Shown here: positions 46,843 through 59,492 of the stretch, piece by piece
Numbering within the stretch: the first letter of the stretch is position 1
Layout: each line of letters opens with the position of its first letter
Assembly: GCF_003286085.1 (NCBI RefSeq)
Contig: NW_020825289.1
Coordinates: 4,030,001 to 4,094,000, forward strand
DNA from: Drosophila persimilis
Lineage: Eukaryota; Arthropoda; Insecta; Diptera; Drosophilidae
Length of the DNA: 64,000 bases
Direction of reading: 5' to 3'
Made by a program: the position numbers and the translations under genes
Notes under the pieces: model-generated
Told to the model about the DNA's origin: nothing
Database searches by the model: none
The model's input: the letters and a program-made list of their open reading frames with translations, nothing else

Positions 46843-47209
46843 GTGAAGGTGCTAGCCAGCATAAATGTTGCATAAACGATACTCTATTTATCAGATTAGC
46901 GAATTTGCCACTAGAGAATAAAACACTTTCCATATGCTAAACGAATATCTCAGCCGTTTAAAGTCTCCCCCGAAAATTTGGCAGCACTGGCAAAGAGAGC
47001 GGAGATTTCGATTCCTCTTCTCCAAGCAGAGACCCTAGCAGCATCGATCGTCTGCCGTATCTCATAAGAAATGTTCGTTTTCATTCGCTGTCTGGATACC
47101 GATCTTGCTGGTTCTTTCGGTCCTCTCTCCGCTCTGTCCGCTCTCCCAATCAGTTTCGGTATATTTTAGTTGGTTCTTTGGTTTGGGAAAAGTCCTACTT
47201 CTTGTCAAG
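46843..47209. other. Spacer before Tsp42Ek
   Basis: Tsp42Ej 3' UTR with AATAAA at 46917-46922, then the Tsp42Ek promoter region. No gene seen. Confidence 0.5.
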
Positions 47210-48611
47210 ATGGGCTGCACTTCCGGTTGCATCAAGTGTTTCCTCAACACCCTTAACTCCCTTAATGCGGTAAGTGCTTGGAGTTTTTTCAGCAGTTTGG
47301 ATGACTTCACTCGGATGTGTACACATATACGATACATAATTGATTGCTGGTAATCGTATATATAGAGATATGTGTATTTTTGATATATTTCGGTGTGAAT
47401 ACAACTTTGCATTTGGTTGTTTTTAAAATCTTTGCCGTGCGTGTGTTTGCTGACAAAACTTGAACAGGAATATACGTATATATATGTTCTTTATATATGA
47501 ACAATGTGTGTTTGTCCGAGCATTTCAATAAATATTAAATTTTGCATATATTCATGAGTAACGAGTATTGATCACATTCTTTGGGATCAAGTTTGATGAG
47601 ATTCGTTATCAGAGCCAAAAGTTGTATTTAAATTAAACTTAAGCTAAATTTCTATTACTGTATTAAATGAATCACAATTTTCTCCGTAGAATTATGTTAA
47701 TACACCAAATTTCGGAATTTCAACGAAATCTTGTCTCCTATCCGAGTCGTTGACATTTCATGTTCTTATTGCACTAAAGCTAATCTCGTTTGCCATTCGG
47801 TTTCACCTTTGGCCCCTTCTGACATCGACAGCTTTTGGGCCTTGGCCTGATAGGCATAGCCACGATAATCCTGGGCCAAGCACCTCTCGTTTACATCGTT
47901 TTCCTGTATGGCTTGGGCGGCCTAATCTTCGTTTCGGCCATTCTGGGCTGCTGCGGCATCTGTCAGGAGAATGTCTGCATGACCGCAACGGTGAGTGAAG
48001 TAAACTCTTCCATTCTTCCAGTTTTAAACCAATTAAATTGCATTTTAGTATGGATTCATTCTGCTGGCTCAGCTGATAATAAGTCTCCTGGGCAACTTCG
48101 GTTTCAAGTTCAACGAGGACTACATCCGGAAGTTTGCATCGGAGGAGGTGCAGAAGAAGTGGGACCTGGAGCTGGTGGAACCAGGTGCAATGGACCCATA
48201 CCAGAGAACGGTTCGAATACAAACTATTCTTATTTTCCGTTTCATTCGATGGTAAGCGACGCTATTCATTTCCAGTACGATTGCTGTGGCCGCAACGGAC
48301 CGGATGACTATGTGAGCATCGGTCGAACCACCTTGCCCGCCACGTGCTACCCCAAGGAGAACCACGAGCTGCCTCACTTCACCACCGGCTGTGCCCAGAG
48401 CGCTGGTGACAAGTTCCTGGAGCTCTTCACTTACTCCAGCGACACCAACTGGGTCTCCGTGGGCATAACCGTGAGTGGTCCTGCAGTGACTCTGCCCTCG
48501 ATGGATTCTAATCATTTAATCTTTAATCATCTGTTTCAGGCACTGATGGTGCTCGGTGCCTTCTATCTGGTCGGACGCTTCCGCAAGCAGCGCAGGCGCT
48601 ATCACTACTAA
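47210..48611 (+). CDS. Tsp42Ek: Tetraspanin 42Ek
   Basis: Five coding exons: 47210-47269, 47832-47990, 48049-48210, 48276-48470, 48540-48611; phase 0; 215 residues. Exon 1 is MGCTSGCIKCFLNTLNSLNA. TM2 ends LGCCGICQENVCM. The loop has YDCCGRNGPDDYVSIGRTTL, ATCYP and TGC, four cysteines with CCG at 130-132. TM4 ends VGRFRKQRRRYHY. The third donor is the non-consensus GTTCGA. The better GTAAGC at 48252 would leave an intron of only 24 bases, so the weak site appears to be used. The sequence agrees well with my memory of a D. melanogaster member that I believe is Ek. AATAAA at 48652. Confidence 0.9.
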
Positions 48612-48823
48612 GGATTCCCGATCTGATTTCTCTGTGAGAATCGTGTGTTCTAATAAACTTGGTAGAATCTGCCACTTCCCATTCCATTCCCTTATGGAGT
48701 GGCTGAGCTAATCTGTCGTTTTTCTGCTGCTGGCGTCATTCATTCTCAATCTTCTGACGCAATCAAGCTCAATCAATCTCACTAGTTTTCGGGGAGCGAT
48801 CGCGCGTAAATTGCTTTGGGGAG

Positions 48824-48864
<41 letters not shown>

Positions 48865-50157
48865 ACTCTCTTTCCCCCTTTCGAACCCCACTCCATTCGA
48901 GCTAAACATCTGGCGAATGGCGCTTCTGAAAGCTTAGAGCTCTCCCTACTCTCCTCGCTCACATTGCTCTTCCGCCACAACACACCGCTCGCTTCAGTTC
49001 TGTCAGGCATAACCAGCTCTGGCTCCCCCTGCCGACCCACCAGACTGTTTGTTTGGCTTCCGAATGACAGCAGCAACAGCAACAACAAGAACCACAACAA
49101 CAACATAAACAACAGCACTGCCTCAGTAATAGCAAAAATAAAGTAAAGCTCTCTTCGTCGCCGCGAAGCTTATATACCCTATCTGTTCGACGACTGGTCA
49201 AAGTGTAATACTCTTCTGTATTACAGATTACAGATGACAGATATCTGACAGAGATGTCTTTAGATCAGAGGTTTAGTTATTGGGGGAAAATAGATATTCT
49301 AATAGAAGCTATGTCCTTTTCCAGGAATACATTTAATAATACGTGTATATATAAATCGCCTACCCTAGATCGCCACCGCTGCTGATGATCAAAATATTTT
49401 AATTTAGTTAGTCGGAAACTCATAGTAACGCATGTTACAAACATCTACTCTTAACTTTAATACCCTAAAAGGGTGTAAAAACTACGAGGCATCAACAGAA
49501 ACCACAACAACAGCAGAAACAACAAGAAACAAAAAAGTAATGCTAGATTTTGATACCCTAGCATATCGATTATTTCTCATCCGATATTGAGATAATGTGA
49601 TTGTTAAGCGTATGTATGTGTATGTTTAGCTGTATGGTAGCTATATTGATCTGATATTGGTTGTTCCGGAATATATGTAGGTACATATATATTTTCTGCA
49701 TGTATCGACAAATAAGGGGTCCGCGCAATGTTTCATTAAGAGAGCTCAAATCTTAGGGACTCAAAAGCGTGCATATAACAAGATCTTTTCGAGAAACAAA
49801 AGCAATAGAAACAACAAAGTTTGGTCTTTGACTTTGGATTTGTTGTTGTTTTTGTTGCCTCTGCTCTTTGTGTTTGCCTACTGCCAGTGTGTGTGTGCGT
49901 TCGTGTGCTGACTTTGTTTGCTTTGGTCTGGCGCGGCGACCGGCGCGGCGGCAACTAACGGGGCAGCGTTTCCAGCTCTCTCAGTTTGCCGCGAACTTTT
50001 GTTGAAAGTAGTTGTCTACCCGATTCTGGCCGGCTGTTGAAAAACTCTTGCCCCCAAAAACACAACAAACTGTTGCACGTGTTGCACAGAGTCTCGATTG
50101 CATTCTCCGAAAAGCACTTGGCCATAGCGCAAAGAGGAAAATAGAAACACATTCAGA
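48612..50157. other. Spacer before Tsp42El
   Basis: No gene seen. Contains a (GA)n microsatellite at 48823-48862, AAC/CAA-rich repeats at 49068-49125 and 49480-49540, and AT-rich sequence. Confidence 0.5.
48823..48862 (+). repeat. (GA)n microsatellite
   Basis: About twenty GA dinucleotides without interruption, between Tsp42Ek and Tsp42El. GAGA tracts can bind GAGA factor or MSL-associated CLAMP, but length polymorphism is the safer reading. Confidence 0.9.
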
Positions 50158-52073
50158 ATGGGCTGCGCAACGGGCACCATCAAGTACTCTCTGTTCCTGT
50201 TCAATGCCTTATGGGCGGTAAGTAGAACACCAAAAATTGAATTCAAAGCATATGCTACATACTCGTATGTTCATATGATATGTACATATGTACATACATA
50301 TGTATAACGCATAAGTTAAATATTACAACAGTTTCAATTATTATGTATTAGAATATTTTTCCAAGTTTTTGTACAACATATTTTGAGCGGAATTTCGCTT
50401 AATATTGGAAATCGCTTTGGAGCTTTGGGGAGTACACCCATTAGACTTCCACCTGGCCCGCAGATGATATCATCTCGTATGCGTGCCTAGTTTATGACTA
50501 CATTTTGCCGTCTCGTGTGTATCACTGGGTGTGTGTGTGTGTGTGTGTGTGTGTGTCTATTGTTAATGTCTTGTGCTTTGCTTTTGCATTCCTTGAGCCG
50601 TGAGGAAAGCTCTGGCCAAGTAGCCAAGTAGCGAGCAGCTCAAATGCGTCATGCTTTTCGATTTCGTTAAATTAAATGTGGTAATGCTCCTCCTCTGCTT
50701 CTTTTTAAAAAGCTAACACGAATATAATATGGGAATATGGAAACCGGATTAGTCAACAGCGTTGACAATAGAGACGAGATGAGCGCAGCGCTGACAAATT
50801 ACTAAAGATATGCCGGGGCATTCGTGGCCTTGTCACGGTTGCAGACAACTGGGATACCGAAATGGAGGGACTTTCGATATTCTATAGATTTGGGAGTAGC
50901 ACAGTAATTTCCTTAGATTTCTCAGCTTGCGAGCTAGACATCAGCATAGGTTTTTGAAAAAGCGAAACTTTTTGCAAGAAAGGAAATTCTAGAACAATTT
51001 AATTTCTTTCCAAGTAAAACTTAGAATGAGTAATAACATTATTATACGGTTGGATAAACCGTATTTGAGTTTAGCATAGAAACGATTGATCAGAATGGGA
51101 TATTTAGATCATCTAAGCTTCGGCTTTGAAGCTTTCAATTTTGTTTCTTTTTTTTCGAATATCTAAAATTAAATTGGATACGCCTCCCATTTAAAAAGTA
51201 AGCTGATATTGCTCGATTATCTGGCTGGGAAGCTACCCCTATTTATTGACTCATTTTGTTTGCATTTTTCAGATACTCGGCATTTTGGTGCTTATCTTTG
51301 GGGGCCTCGGGTGGGGGGCGATGCCTGACCAGTATGCCATTGGCATTCTTGTTCTGGGCGGCATTATCCTCCTGATATCCCTCTTTGGTTGCTGTGGCGC
51401 CGTTCGTGAATCGCCGCGCATGCTCTGGACGGTATGTGCTTTTTGACAGATACAGATATATCTGAAATTCTGAAAAGTCTGAAATTAAGTGAATTTCAAT
51501 TGCATTTCAGTACGTATCGCTGCTGGTTGTGTTGCTGGTGCTGATAGCCGCTTTCATTGTTCTCAATCCGCGGGATGTGTTCAAGAACTATGCCCTGCAG
51601 ACGGTTGAGGATCATTGGCAGCTGGAACAGACGCAGCCGGGCAGCATGGATCTCATCCAGAAGACAGTGAGTCGTGGAAACCCACTTTTTTGTAGAAAAA
51701 TGTCAAAGCTTTCCTCTATTACAGTACTCCTGCTGTGGGCGAAATAGTGCCCAGGATTATCTGGAGATCAGCTACTGGAACGCAAGTGTTCCCAACAGTT
51801 GCTGCAAGGACAACAACTGTGTGAATCCCTTGAATCTCTATGCGGTCGGCTGCATCAGCAAGGTGGAGGAGGCCTTCTCCGACGAGGCCACCACATCGCG
51901 CTACCTGGAGTGGGGTCTCCTCGGTTTCGATGTGAGTCTGCCATGGAATTCAATCCACTTCCCACAGGAGAAACGCTCACAAATTGTCGTTATCTTTGCA
52001 GGTTGTTATTCTCTCACTGGCCATCATCTTGGCCATACACTACACGAATCGCCGACGACGCTATAACTATTAA
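50158..52073 (+). CDS. Tsp42El: Tetraspanin 42El
   Basis: Five coding exons: 50158-50217, 51273-51431, 51511-51666, 51725-51931, 52002-52073; phase 0; 217 residues. Exon 1 MGCATGTIKYSLFLFNALWA matches my memory of D. melanogaster El exactly. The small loop is only a few residues (GAMPDQYA). TM2 ends FGCCGAVRESPRM. The loop has YSCCGRNSAQDYLEISYWNA, NSCCKDNNC and VGC, six cysteines with CCG at 128-130 and a sequon NAS. The tail is HYTNRRRRYNY. Intron 1 (1.06 kb) contains a (GT)n tract at 50529-50556. Symbol is firm. Confidence 0.94.
50529..50556 (+). repeat. (GT)n microsatellite
   Basis: About fourteen GT dinucleotides in intron 1 of Tsp42El. Confidence 0.9.
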
Positions 52074-53689
52074 CACGTACACATATGTATATGTATTTAG
52101 CACCTAAGCAAGTCAATCTACTTAACATTTACCAGTCTCATTTGTAAGTCACACCGATGTACCTTGCTTAGAGCCACAGCACACAGCGCTGTGTATGTGT
52201 TCCACTTGCCAAGCAATTGAAGTTGCCTTAAATATACAATTCATACAAACAAATACCCATGTTTCGGAGAGCAGTGTAATTTGCTTAGCCTCTTCTTCAT
52301 CTTCGACATCGTCATCCCATTGGGATTGGAAAGCAAAGACTCTGCGCTTCAAATCAATGACGCGTACTTAAGACGGACAAACAGCAGCGGTCAGCCAAAT
52401 AGCAGTGCTAAAATGTTTCGAAAACTATTGAAAAGGTATAGGGAATAGTCCGGGCAGGCCCCAGGAGAACTAGCGATTGAATGTATTGAGCTCTACTTTT
52501 TGAAAATTTGTTGCTGCAACTAAAAATATTTGATTTTCCACAGAGGCTTATGATTTGACCAATCGTCCCAACAGTGATCTGCTCTTGACGGTTTGGCTTC
52601 ATATAATGGATTGGATACTGTTCATGCATATTATTGTGACCCCAACTGTATGTGGACACAAAAAAGAGCTAAAAAATGAAACCAAAGTCAGACCCAAACA
52701 TAATTAAGCTCGAAAAAAAATTCTGTGTGTTCGTGTCTGTGCGTGTCTAGGGGACAGTGGAGTGAGGAGGGAGAAATGCGCAACTCCAGACATAACAACA
52801 GTAAACTCGCAGTAAACTCGAAAAAAAACTGTTAAACAATACAGCGAGAGAAAACAAGAAAGAGAAAGAGAGACAGAGCTTGTCACTGGATTATTGACAA
52901 ATTTATGTCGTTGAGGATTCAGACCAAAGAAGAGGTGGCTGTCAGGAGAAGGGAGGTAGAGGTAGAGGCAGAGACAGGGAATGCGGAGCAACAATAACAG
53001 TTTAATCAAATTTTGAGCAATCTGTTGATTAAATTTGCATTTTCTTTGTCCCCCAATCTGCCTGATCTTGAAGACCAAGTCACGAAAGCAAAGTCAAAGT
53101 CACAGCACTGGCTAAGAGGGAGCATGTGACGTCATTGCTTGGAGCGGTGACCGAAAGTATGTTCGGTTTGCTTGTCACTCTCTCTCTCTCTCTTGAATGC
53201 AACCGAGACACAGGCCGCTGTGTTGTCTGACTTACCTTCAACTTAATACACCATGCGCTGACCGAAGTGAGTGCAACGCGCTCTCTCAATCGTTCTCCCA
53301 GCTGGTGGGCGCCTGTGTGTGGGAGTGTGTGCGCTTGCCTCGCTCTCCCGCACCACCCTCTCTTACGGTTTTATTTTGATTGCGATGGCGGAAGAAAAAG
53401 CAAAAGAGAACGACAAAAACTTTTCCCGCTTTCAGTTCAAAAACGAACGCAGAACGTGCCACAAGCAAGAGACGACTTTTTGGAGAGCGGAAATCCCGAA
53501 AGAACATTTAACGGAAATTTATTTCGCTGTAAATTCAATTCGGAAAAACAAGCCAAAAGAAAAACGTGAAAGTAAATAAACAAACAGCAAGAGAGGGGGA
53601 GAGAAACAAACAACAACAGCAAGGTGAAGAGACCTTCTTGAGCGAATTTTGCAGGTAATTCCAGAAGTCGGTTTTCCAGATCTACAAAC
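52074..53689. other. Spacer before lbm
   Basis: No gene supported. There are gaga/tctc-rich patches at 52850-52875 and 53170-53195. The final 400 bases probably contain the lbm promoter and 5' UTR. Open frames around 53267-53580 are not supported by any motif. Confidence 0.5.
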
Positions 53690-55308
53690 ATGGGCTGTGC
53701 CACGACCAGCGTTAAGATCACCTCCATTATACTGAATGCCATTTTAGGGGTAAGTCATCATTTCCTATAAGGAATACCAATTAGCCATAACAGCAGCAAC
53801 AGAATCATGTATAGTGCAAGTACATACGAGTATATATGATATATGTACATATATATGTATGTATGAGTATTACATTTGAGCAAGGAAATTAGCATGATGT
53901 CATGGGGGACAAGTGAACGCACTTCAAAAGTCCAACAAAAACAGCCTCAAAATGAATTTTTTCTCAAAAATTATTCCTATATGTACGGACTAGTGTTCGG
54001 CGGAGGAGAGCTTCAGAGCATATACTAGCTGAATGTTTTCATTCTACTTCGGGTGTATTTTTAACCGATTTCTGTCGTGTTTGTCAGTCGCGAGCACACC
54101 TGAATGATGGCCTCAAGGTGGCAGCCGCCTGACTACCCTGACCACCCTGCCTTCTTCGCTTCCCTCCCTGCGGTTGCCATGGAAAACTTGTTTACGGTTT
54201 AGGCCATTCCCAGACGGACCCAGCCAGAGCCTTCAATTGTTCCAATTCCGTTCCCGCAGGATGATGATGTCATGCCAATGTACATGTGTATGTGTGTACA
54301 TACTCGGATAACCCCGCACTCTGGTTTATAGTTTGACCTATATAGCGAAATCGAATCATACGAAAAACAACAAGAACAAGGGTTGGCCACCCCGAAATGG
54401 CAACAGAGAAGGGAAACAGGGAAGCAGAGAAATCTGGAGCGCGGGGAAATCTTTATCACAGACCAGTCAGGCGAACTTCCCCAAGCGATAAATAATGGAC
54501 GGGATGGCTGGATGCCCTTTGTTGCTGGTGTTAATTGTCATACAAATAGATTGCCACTGAAACTGCAATTGGAATTGCATCATCCCATAATTTATTTCAG
54601 CTTCTGGCATTGGGCTCCATTGGATGGATCGCTTACAATGCGGACACCGAGAGCGAGGAGTTCGTCATCGCCGCCTATGTGGCCTGCTCGCTGATCCTCG
54701 TGTTCGCCATGCTGGGCATCGTGGCGGCCATCCGAGAGTCGGTGGCCCTGACTGCAACGGTAAGGGGCTCAGAGTAATCTCAACAGGAAGTCTCTGAATA
54801 AGGATTAATGTTCCTTTCAATCCCTAGAGTGCCGTGTTCCTGCTGGTACTGGCCATACCGCAGATCGTGAGCACCTGCATGCTGCTGCATCAGTACGAGG
54901 TGCAAAGTGGACAGGAGACGGTGGAGGTGGCTTGGCAGGCCAACAACATGGACGCACTGCAGCAGAAGCACGAGTGCTGCGGCAAGAGCAGCGCCCAGGA
55001 CTATGTGCATCTTAACCAGCTTATCCCGCCCAGCTGCTACGCCGATCTTCAGCAGACCACCGACCACCTCTTTCTAGAGGGCTGCATCGAGAAGGTGCAG
55101 AGTTTCTATGAGAGCGACAAGCAGCGCTTCATCATTGTGTCCTGGGTTCTGGTTGCATTCGAGGTGGGCCTACATCCTCTATTTTGCCTTCTAAAAATCA
55201 TATCTAACCGGTTTCGTCTTTTAATTTCCTTTGCAGTTGCTCTGCTTCGTCCTGGCCGTCTTTCTAGCCATTAGCTTCCGCAACAAGCAGCGCCGCCTGC
55301 AGTTCTAG
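53690..55308 (+). CDS. lbm: Late bloomer, tetraspanin
   Basis: Four coding exons: 53690-53749, 54601-54759, 54828-55163, 55237-55308; phase 0; 208 residues. Exon 1 is MGCATTSVKITSIILNAILG. Exon 2 starts LLALGSIGWIAYNADTE, with TM2 ending MLGIVAAIRESVA. Exon 3 fuses TM3 with a short large loop (HECCGKSSAQDYVHLNQLIP, PSCYA, EGC; four cysteines, CCG at 123-125). The tail is SFRNKQRRLQF. It closely matches D. melanogaster Late bloomer as I remember it, including the loop. Known role there: a motoneuron growth-cone tetraspanin that promotes neuromuscular synapse initiation, with delay but not failure in mutants. AATAAA at 55501. Symbol is firm. Confidence 0.96.
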
Positions 55309-56223
55309 GATGGCCCAGAATCGACCTGATCCCACAGTACAAATGCTTCGGACTTTGGGTCTCTCAAGTAATTCCCGCCTAGGCATTTCATTACAAACAT
55401 AACAACAACAAAAACCAAAGTCATTCATTATTTACTCGTACCTAAACCTTTCCTCTAATTAAGTACATCATATAGTCCAATTATCCATTATAATTATCGA
55501 AATAAATGTGTCTGTGTCTGTTTAAAAACGTTTCATCGCTTGGCGTTTGTTTGTTTTCATAACTTGATGGAAACATTAAGCATACGACGTGAGGCCCCTG
55601 TGAGCTTTAAATGCCGAAATTTTTGGCCAGAGACAGACAACTTGTTGCTGGGAATGCCAAGGCCAGAGTTTGCATAATAATTAGGTAAATGGGTGTCGGG
55701 AAATGGCTATAAATCCTACAAAGATGTCCTGAAATCCGCTTCCGTATCCCCTCTCCGATATATATGAGAAAGCTTTTGCGCCTCAATACTCCTTAGGTGC
55801 GTTGCGGAAGAAAGCTTTCGAAGCACTGTGACATCATACCACCCAAAAATCTATGACAGAAGCACCGCAACCCCCACCCACACCCACACCACCACCACCG
55901 CGCATAAAGCACCCGACAATAACATTAATAGCAGCAACAAGAACAGCCATGGGATTCGTTGATTTTATACGAGCGGTGGAATCCACCAACTGGCCCTCGG
56001 GGGGCGCCATAATTTCGAATAGAATGCGTCCCATTCAGTCGAACGTCAACGTCTATAGGAAAAGGGCTTGCGTTCAGCTGAGCATTGCCTGGTCGTGTCC
56101 CCGCTGGTCACCGCTTCTAGTTAACTGCGCATCGGAAAAACGAAAAAGGACAGGAAGGACGGATAAAGCGATAAGTAATTGGTGCGTTTATTGATTGTTT
56201 ATCCTTCTGGAGCGTCTTGCAAC
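55309..56223. other. lbm 3' UTR and Tsp42En upstream region
   Basis: AATAAA at 55501. The remainder has no recognisable exon. A CCACCC-rich patch lies at 55870-55900. Confidence 0.5.
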
Positions 56224-57183
56224 ATGGCCTGTCGCGTGTCGTTTCTGAAAACACTTCTCATCATTCTCAATGTCCTGCTATCGGTGCGTATGCATAATAT
56301 CTGAGAGGGCTCCTTCGAAACTGCGTTTCTTTCGACAGCTAATTGGCGTGACACTGATTGCGCTGTCTGTGTATGAGCTGAACAGCTCCACGCCAGGCAC
56401 CTTCGAGCACATTGCCATCGTCATCCAGATCTTTGTGGGCTCCTTCGTCATACTGACCTCGTTCCTTGGCTGCTTTGCCACGGCCCGGGTCTCCCTGGGA
56501 CTCGTTTGGACTGTAAATAAAGGCTCCTTAAGCAATGATCACATCTGACATTATCTTTCCCTTCCTCCCAGTATGTGATCTGCCTCTTGATCCTGCTCTG
56601 CCTGCAGATCTACATCATTGCTGCAGCCCACTCAACGAACTATGTGGAGAGGTCGCGGAGCGAGTTCCTGGCCCTCTGGTCAGATCCCAGAACCAATGTC
56701 GAGCGCCTCTCCCTCATCGAGCAGAAGGTGAGTGGGGAGAAGTGTCCATAAACGAACTCACACATGAAATGGAATTGGATTCCCTTTCAGTACTCGTGCT
56801 GTGGTCAGGTCGGTGCCCATGATTACATACTGCTCGGCAGGGGAATACCCACGAACTGCTACAGGAACTTCGACAGGCAGCAGGACAACCTCTTCACCGA
56901 GGGCTGTCTGGCGGCTGTCCAGGCCCATGCCAACGACAACGTGGCCATCGGTCTCGTCATCAAGTGGCTGCTGTTGGTGGTAGAGGTGAGTCTCTTGTCA
57001 GCCTCGATTATAAATTACATGGGGCTTAGCAAGTCAAGGGCGGGCCGGAAATAGCTTCCAGGCCAGATATAGATGGGTTTTCTAATCAAATCTTCCAATA
57101 CCATCACACAGTTCGCCGCCCTGGGAGCCGCTACACACTTGGGCATCACGGTGCGCAACAAATTGCGGCGCGAGAGATTCTAA
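56224..57183 (+). CDS. Tsp42En: Tetraspanin 42En
   Basis: Five coding exons: 56224-56283, 56339-56512, 56572-56727, 56791-56985, 57112-57183; phase 0; 218 residues. Exon 1 is MACRVSFLKTLLIILNVLLS. TM2 ends LGCFATARVSLGL, so the IRES signature is degenerate. The loop has YSCCGQVGAHDYILLGRGIP, TNCYR and EGC, four cysteines with CCG at 133-135. TM4 is FAALGAATHLGITV and the tail RNKLRRERF. Introns are short (55-126 bases). AATAAA at 57314. The four-cysteine loop and position directly after lbm support En. Confidence 0.9.
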
Positions 57184-57876
57184 CAGGTTTCCCGAATGGC
57201 GATGCACCTGCCCCAGCCATGGCCTGGAACCGATGGGAGCAAACAAACCCATAACAAACACTTCTGTACGCCAGCCACCCCCCGTGGATCTGGAATAGGC
57301 AGCAAATACGTAGAATAAATAATAAGAACAACCAGAAATATTCGATTAATTTTATTTTTGCCAACTATATGCGGAATATCAGAGATGCGACTAAGTAGAT
57401 AGATGTACGAGTACGAGTATATGTCTGCCTATAAAGACGCAAATAAAAATATAAATCTCGGCCACTCGTCGGGACGCGCGTGGGAAAGAAGATGAGCGCC
57501 GGACTCTACGAGTAACGACCGGCACACACAAAATACCGAGGCGGAGACCAAGACGGACCCCAACCCGGACGCGGACACGGCACGGACAGCCACTCAGCGG
57601 ATTTGTAAACATTTCGCTGCTTCTTAGTGATCGTTTTTTGGGTTTTGGCTTTATTTTGCTTTGGGCTGAACGAGTTCTCTTCGCGGCAGCCGAAGGCATT
57701 AACAGTTTGGGTCACAAGCGGCGCGCGTCGGAAACAGTCGGACGCGAGTGGAAAACGAATTTCCCCCGAGAGAAAAGCGTGTGCAGCTGGAGTCGCAGTG
57801 TTGTGCCTTCACAGTGTTGAAAATATAATTATTATAGCTCGTACGAGGGTGATATATTGGTAATAGAGGTGTCAGA
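57184..57876. other. Spacer before Tsp42Eo
   Basis: Noncoding. AATAAA at 57314 for Tsp42En, then the likely promoter and 5' UTR of the next gene. Confidence 0.5.
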
Positions 57877-59400
57877 ATGCCGACCATTCGCGTGTGCCTG
57901 CAATGGACTGCGGTGGTCTTCAATACAATTACTTTGGTAAGAGTTTCGTCGCTCCACACGGCGCTTGAGTTATTTACGATCACAAATTTTCGTGTGCAAG
58001 CAATTGAAATACATAAATTAAGTGCTAAGCAGTGGCATGTAGTAAATCATTTCATTGAGAATAAATATGTACTATGTTCCGCTCATTGACTCACACGGCG
58101 AATGAGTAATGGATTGTATTGTATCCGAGTTCATCTCGGCCGTCGGCCGTCAAAGCGAAATCATTTAATTTCTTACATTTTGTGGCATTTTTCATTGTCG
58201 AATGTAATTTTTTTCGTTTTGGGCTGCCGCTGCCTGTGTAGATGGCCAATTTGGCAGCAAACAAATCCCACTCCATTCCGAATTTTCCATTTCTGCCAGA
58301 CAACATGTCACTTGGCGTTCATTTTTCCTCATTTTGCGCTTGTGGTTCCTTTGGCACATTTGAAACGAAAGAAATCGGAGAGAGATCTGTGTATATGCCA
58401 TTTAAAAATAAAGCCCAAAGTAATTCAATTTATTTTTATGCCAATATTTTCTTCTATTTTGTATTTTCGCTTCTCTCGCGCTCCGATGACGTCGCCTACA
58501 TAGCGAACTTTTGTCTCTAAAGATTTTTTTTCTATTTTGTTTGGCCATTTCACGGCCCATTAACAAATAGTTAATGTGCATATATATTTATTTTTAATCA
58601 TCATCTAGATCATCGGCATCCTGGCCGCCCTGGCCGGTGTCTACGAGCTGGATAGGTATGACGAGGGTTCCGCCGAGCATCTGCAAAAGTTCGTGCAGCT
58701 GGGCATGGCGGGGACTCTGATTTTGGCAGCCTTTATTGGATGCCTCGGCGCTTTCCTGGGCTCCATCAAGGTCCTGGTAGTGGTGAGTATCAGCTGTCCT
58801 AGGCTTCAATACAAAAAGTCAACTGCAAGGGGAACAAGTTTTAGCACCTGACTCTGTTGGGAATCCTGATTGTGTCGCACATCTGGAAGCTCTCCCACTA
58901 CAACGAGAACAAGCAGCTGGACGCCACCGAGGTCTACGTCATGGCCCTGTGGATGGAGGAGCTAGTCCATCAGGGCGCCATTCAGCAGCTGCAGCGAGAG
59001 GTGAGTTGTTGATTGTATACCCATCTGGGAAAACTCTTCTGACGGTCTAATTTCCATGAATTTAGTTCGAATGCTGCGGCAACAAGGGGTTCGGGGACTA
59101 CACGAGCCTGAACATCAAGGTGCCCTCCAGCTGTTTCCATACCAGGGACGGCCTTCACGCCCTGCATCCCTATGCGGAGGGCTGCATGGCGGCCGTGAAG
59201 CGAGCCTTCCTCCAGATCTACCGCTATGAGAAGTGGGCCCACTGTGGACTCATTGGCTACGAGGTATTCACTGCACGATACTCTCGGCCCCGATTATTAA
59301 TTAATACTTCCCTTTCTGTCTCTTGCAGCTTGTGGGCATCATATTGGGCATCACGCTATGCTGTCAGCTGACCAACAAGACACGCCGATATGCCTACTGA
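57877..59400 (+). CDS. Tsp42Eo: Tetraspanin 42Eo (symbol by position)
   Basis: Five coding exons: 57877-57936, 58609-58782, 58845-59000, 59066-59263, 59329-59400; phase 0; 219 residues. Exon 1 MPTIRVCLQWTAVVFNTITL. TM2 is IGCLGAFLGSIKVLVV, without the usual charged IRES end. TM3 is LTLLGILIVSHIW, shorter than in neighbours. The loop has FECCGNKGFGDYTSLNIKVP, SSCFH and EGC, four cysteines with CCG at 133-135. The tail is NKTRRYAY. The last donor is GTATTC. AATAAA at 59453. It converges with the minus-strand tetraspanin whose stop lies at 59493. Named Eo because it follows En; Ep is the alternative. Confidence 0.87.
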
Positions 59401-59492
59401 TCCACACACACTTATTCATACTCGCACAGAAGCATTTGCAACATAGTCACATAATAAAACATAATGAACGAAACATTTGATAAAATCTAACA

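Noticed and set aside
53267..53579. Two overlapping plus-strand frames of about 100 codons before lbm
   Set aside because: Rich in Lys/Arg/Glu from purine-rich 5' UTR-like sequence, no domain, and close to the lbm start; more likely untranslated leader.
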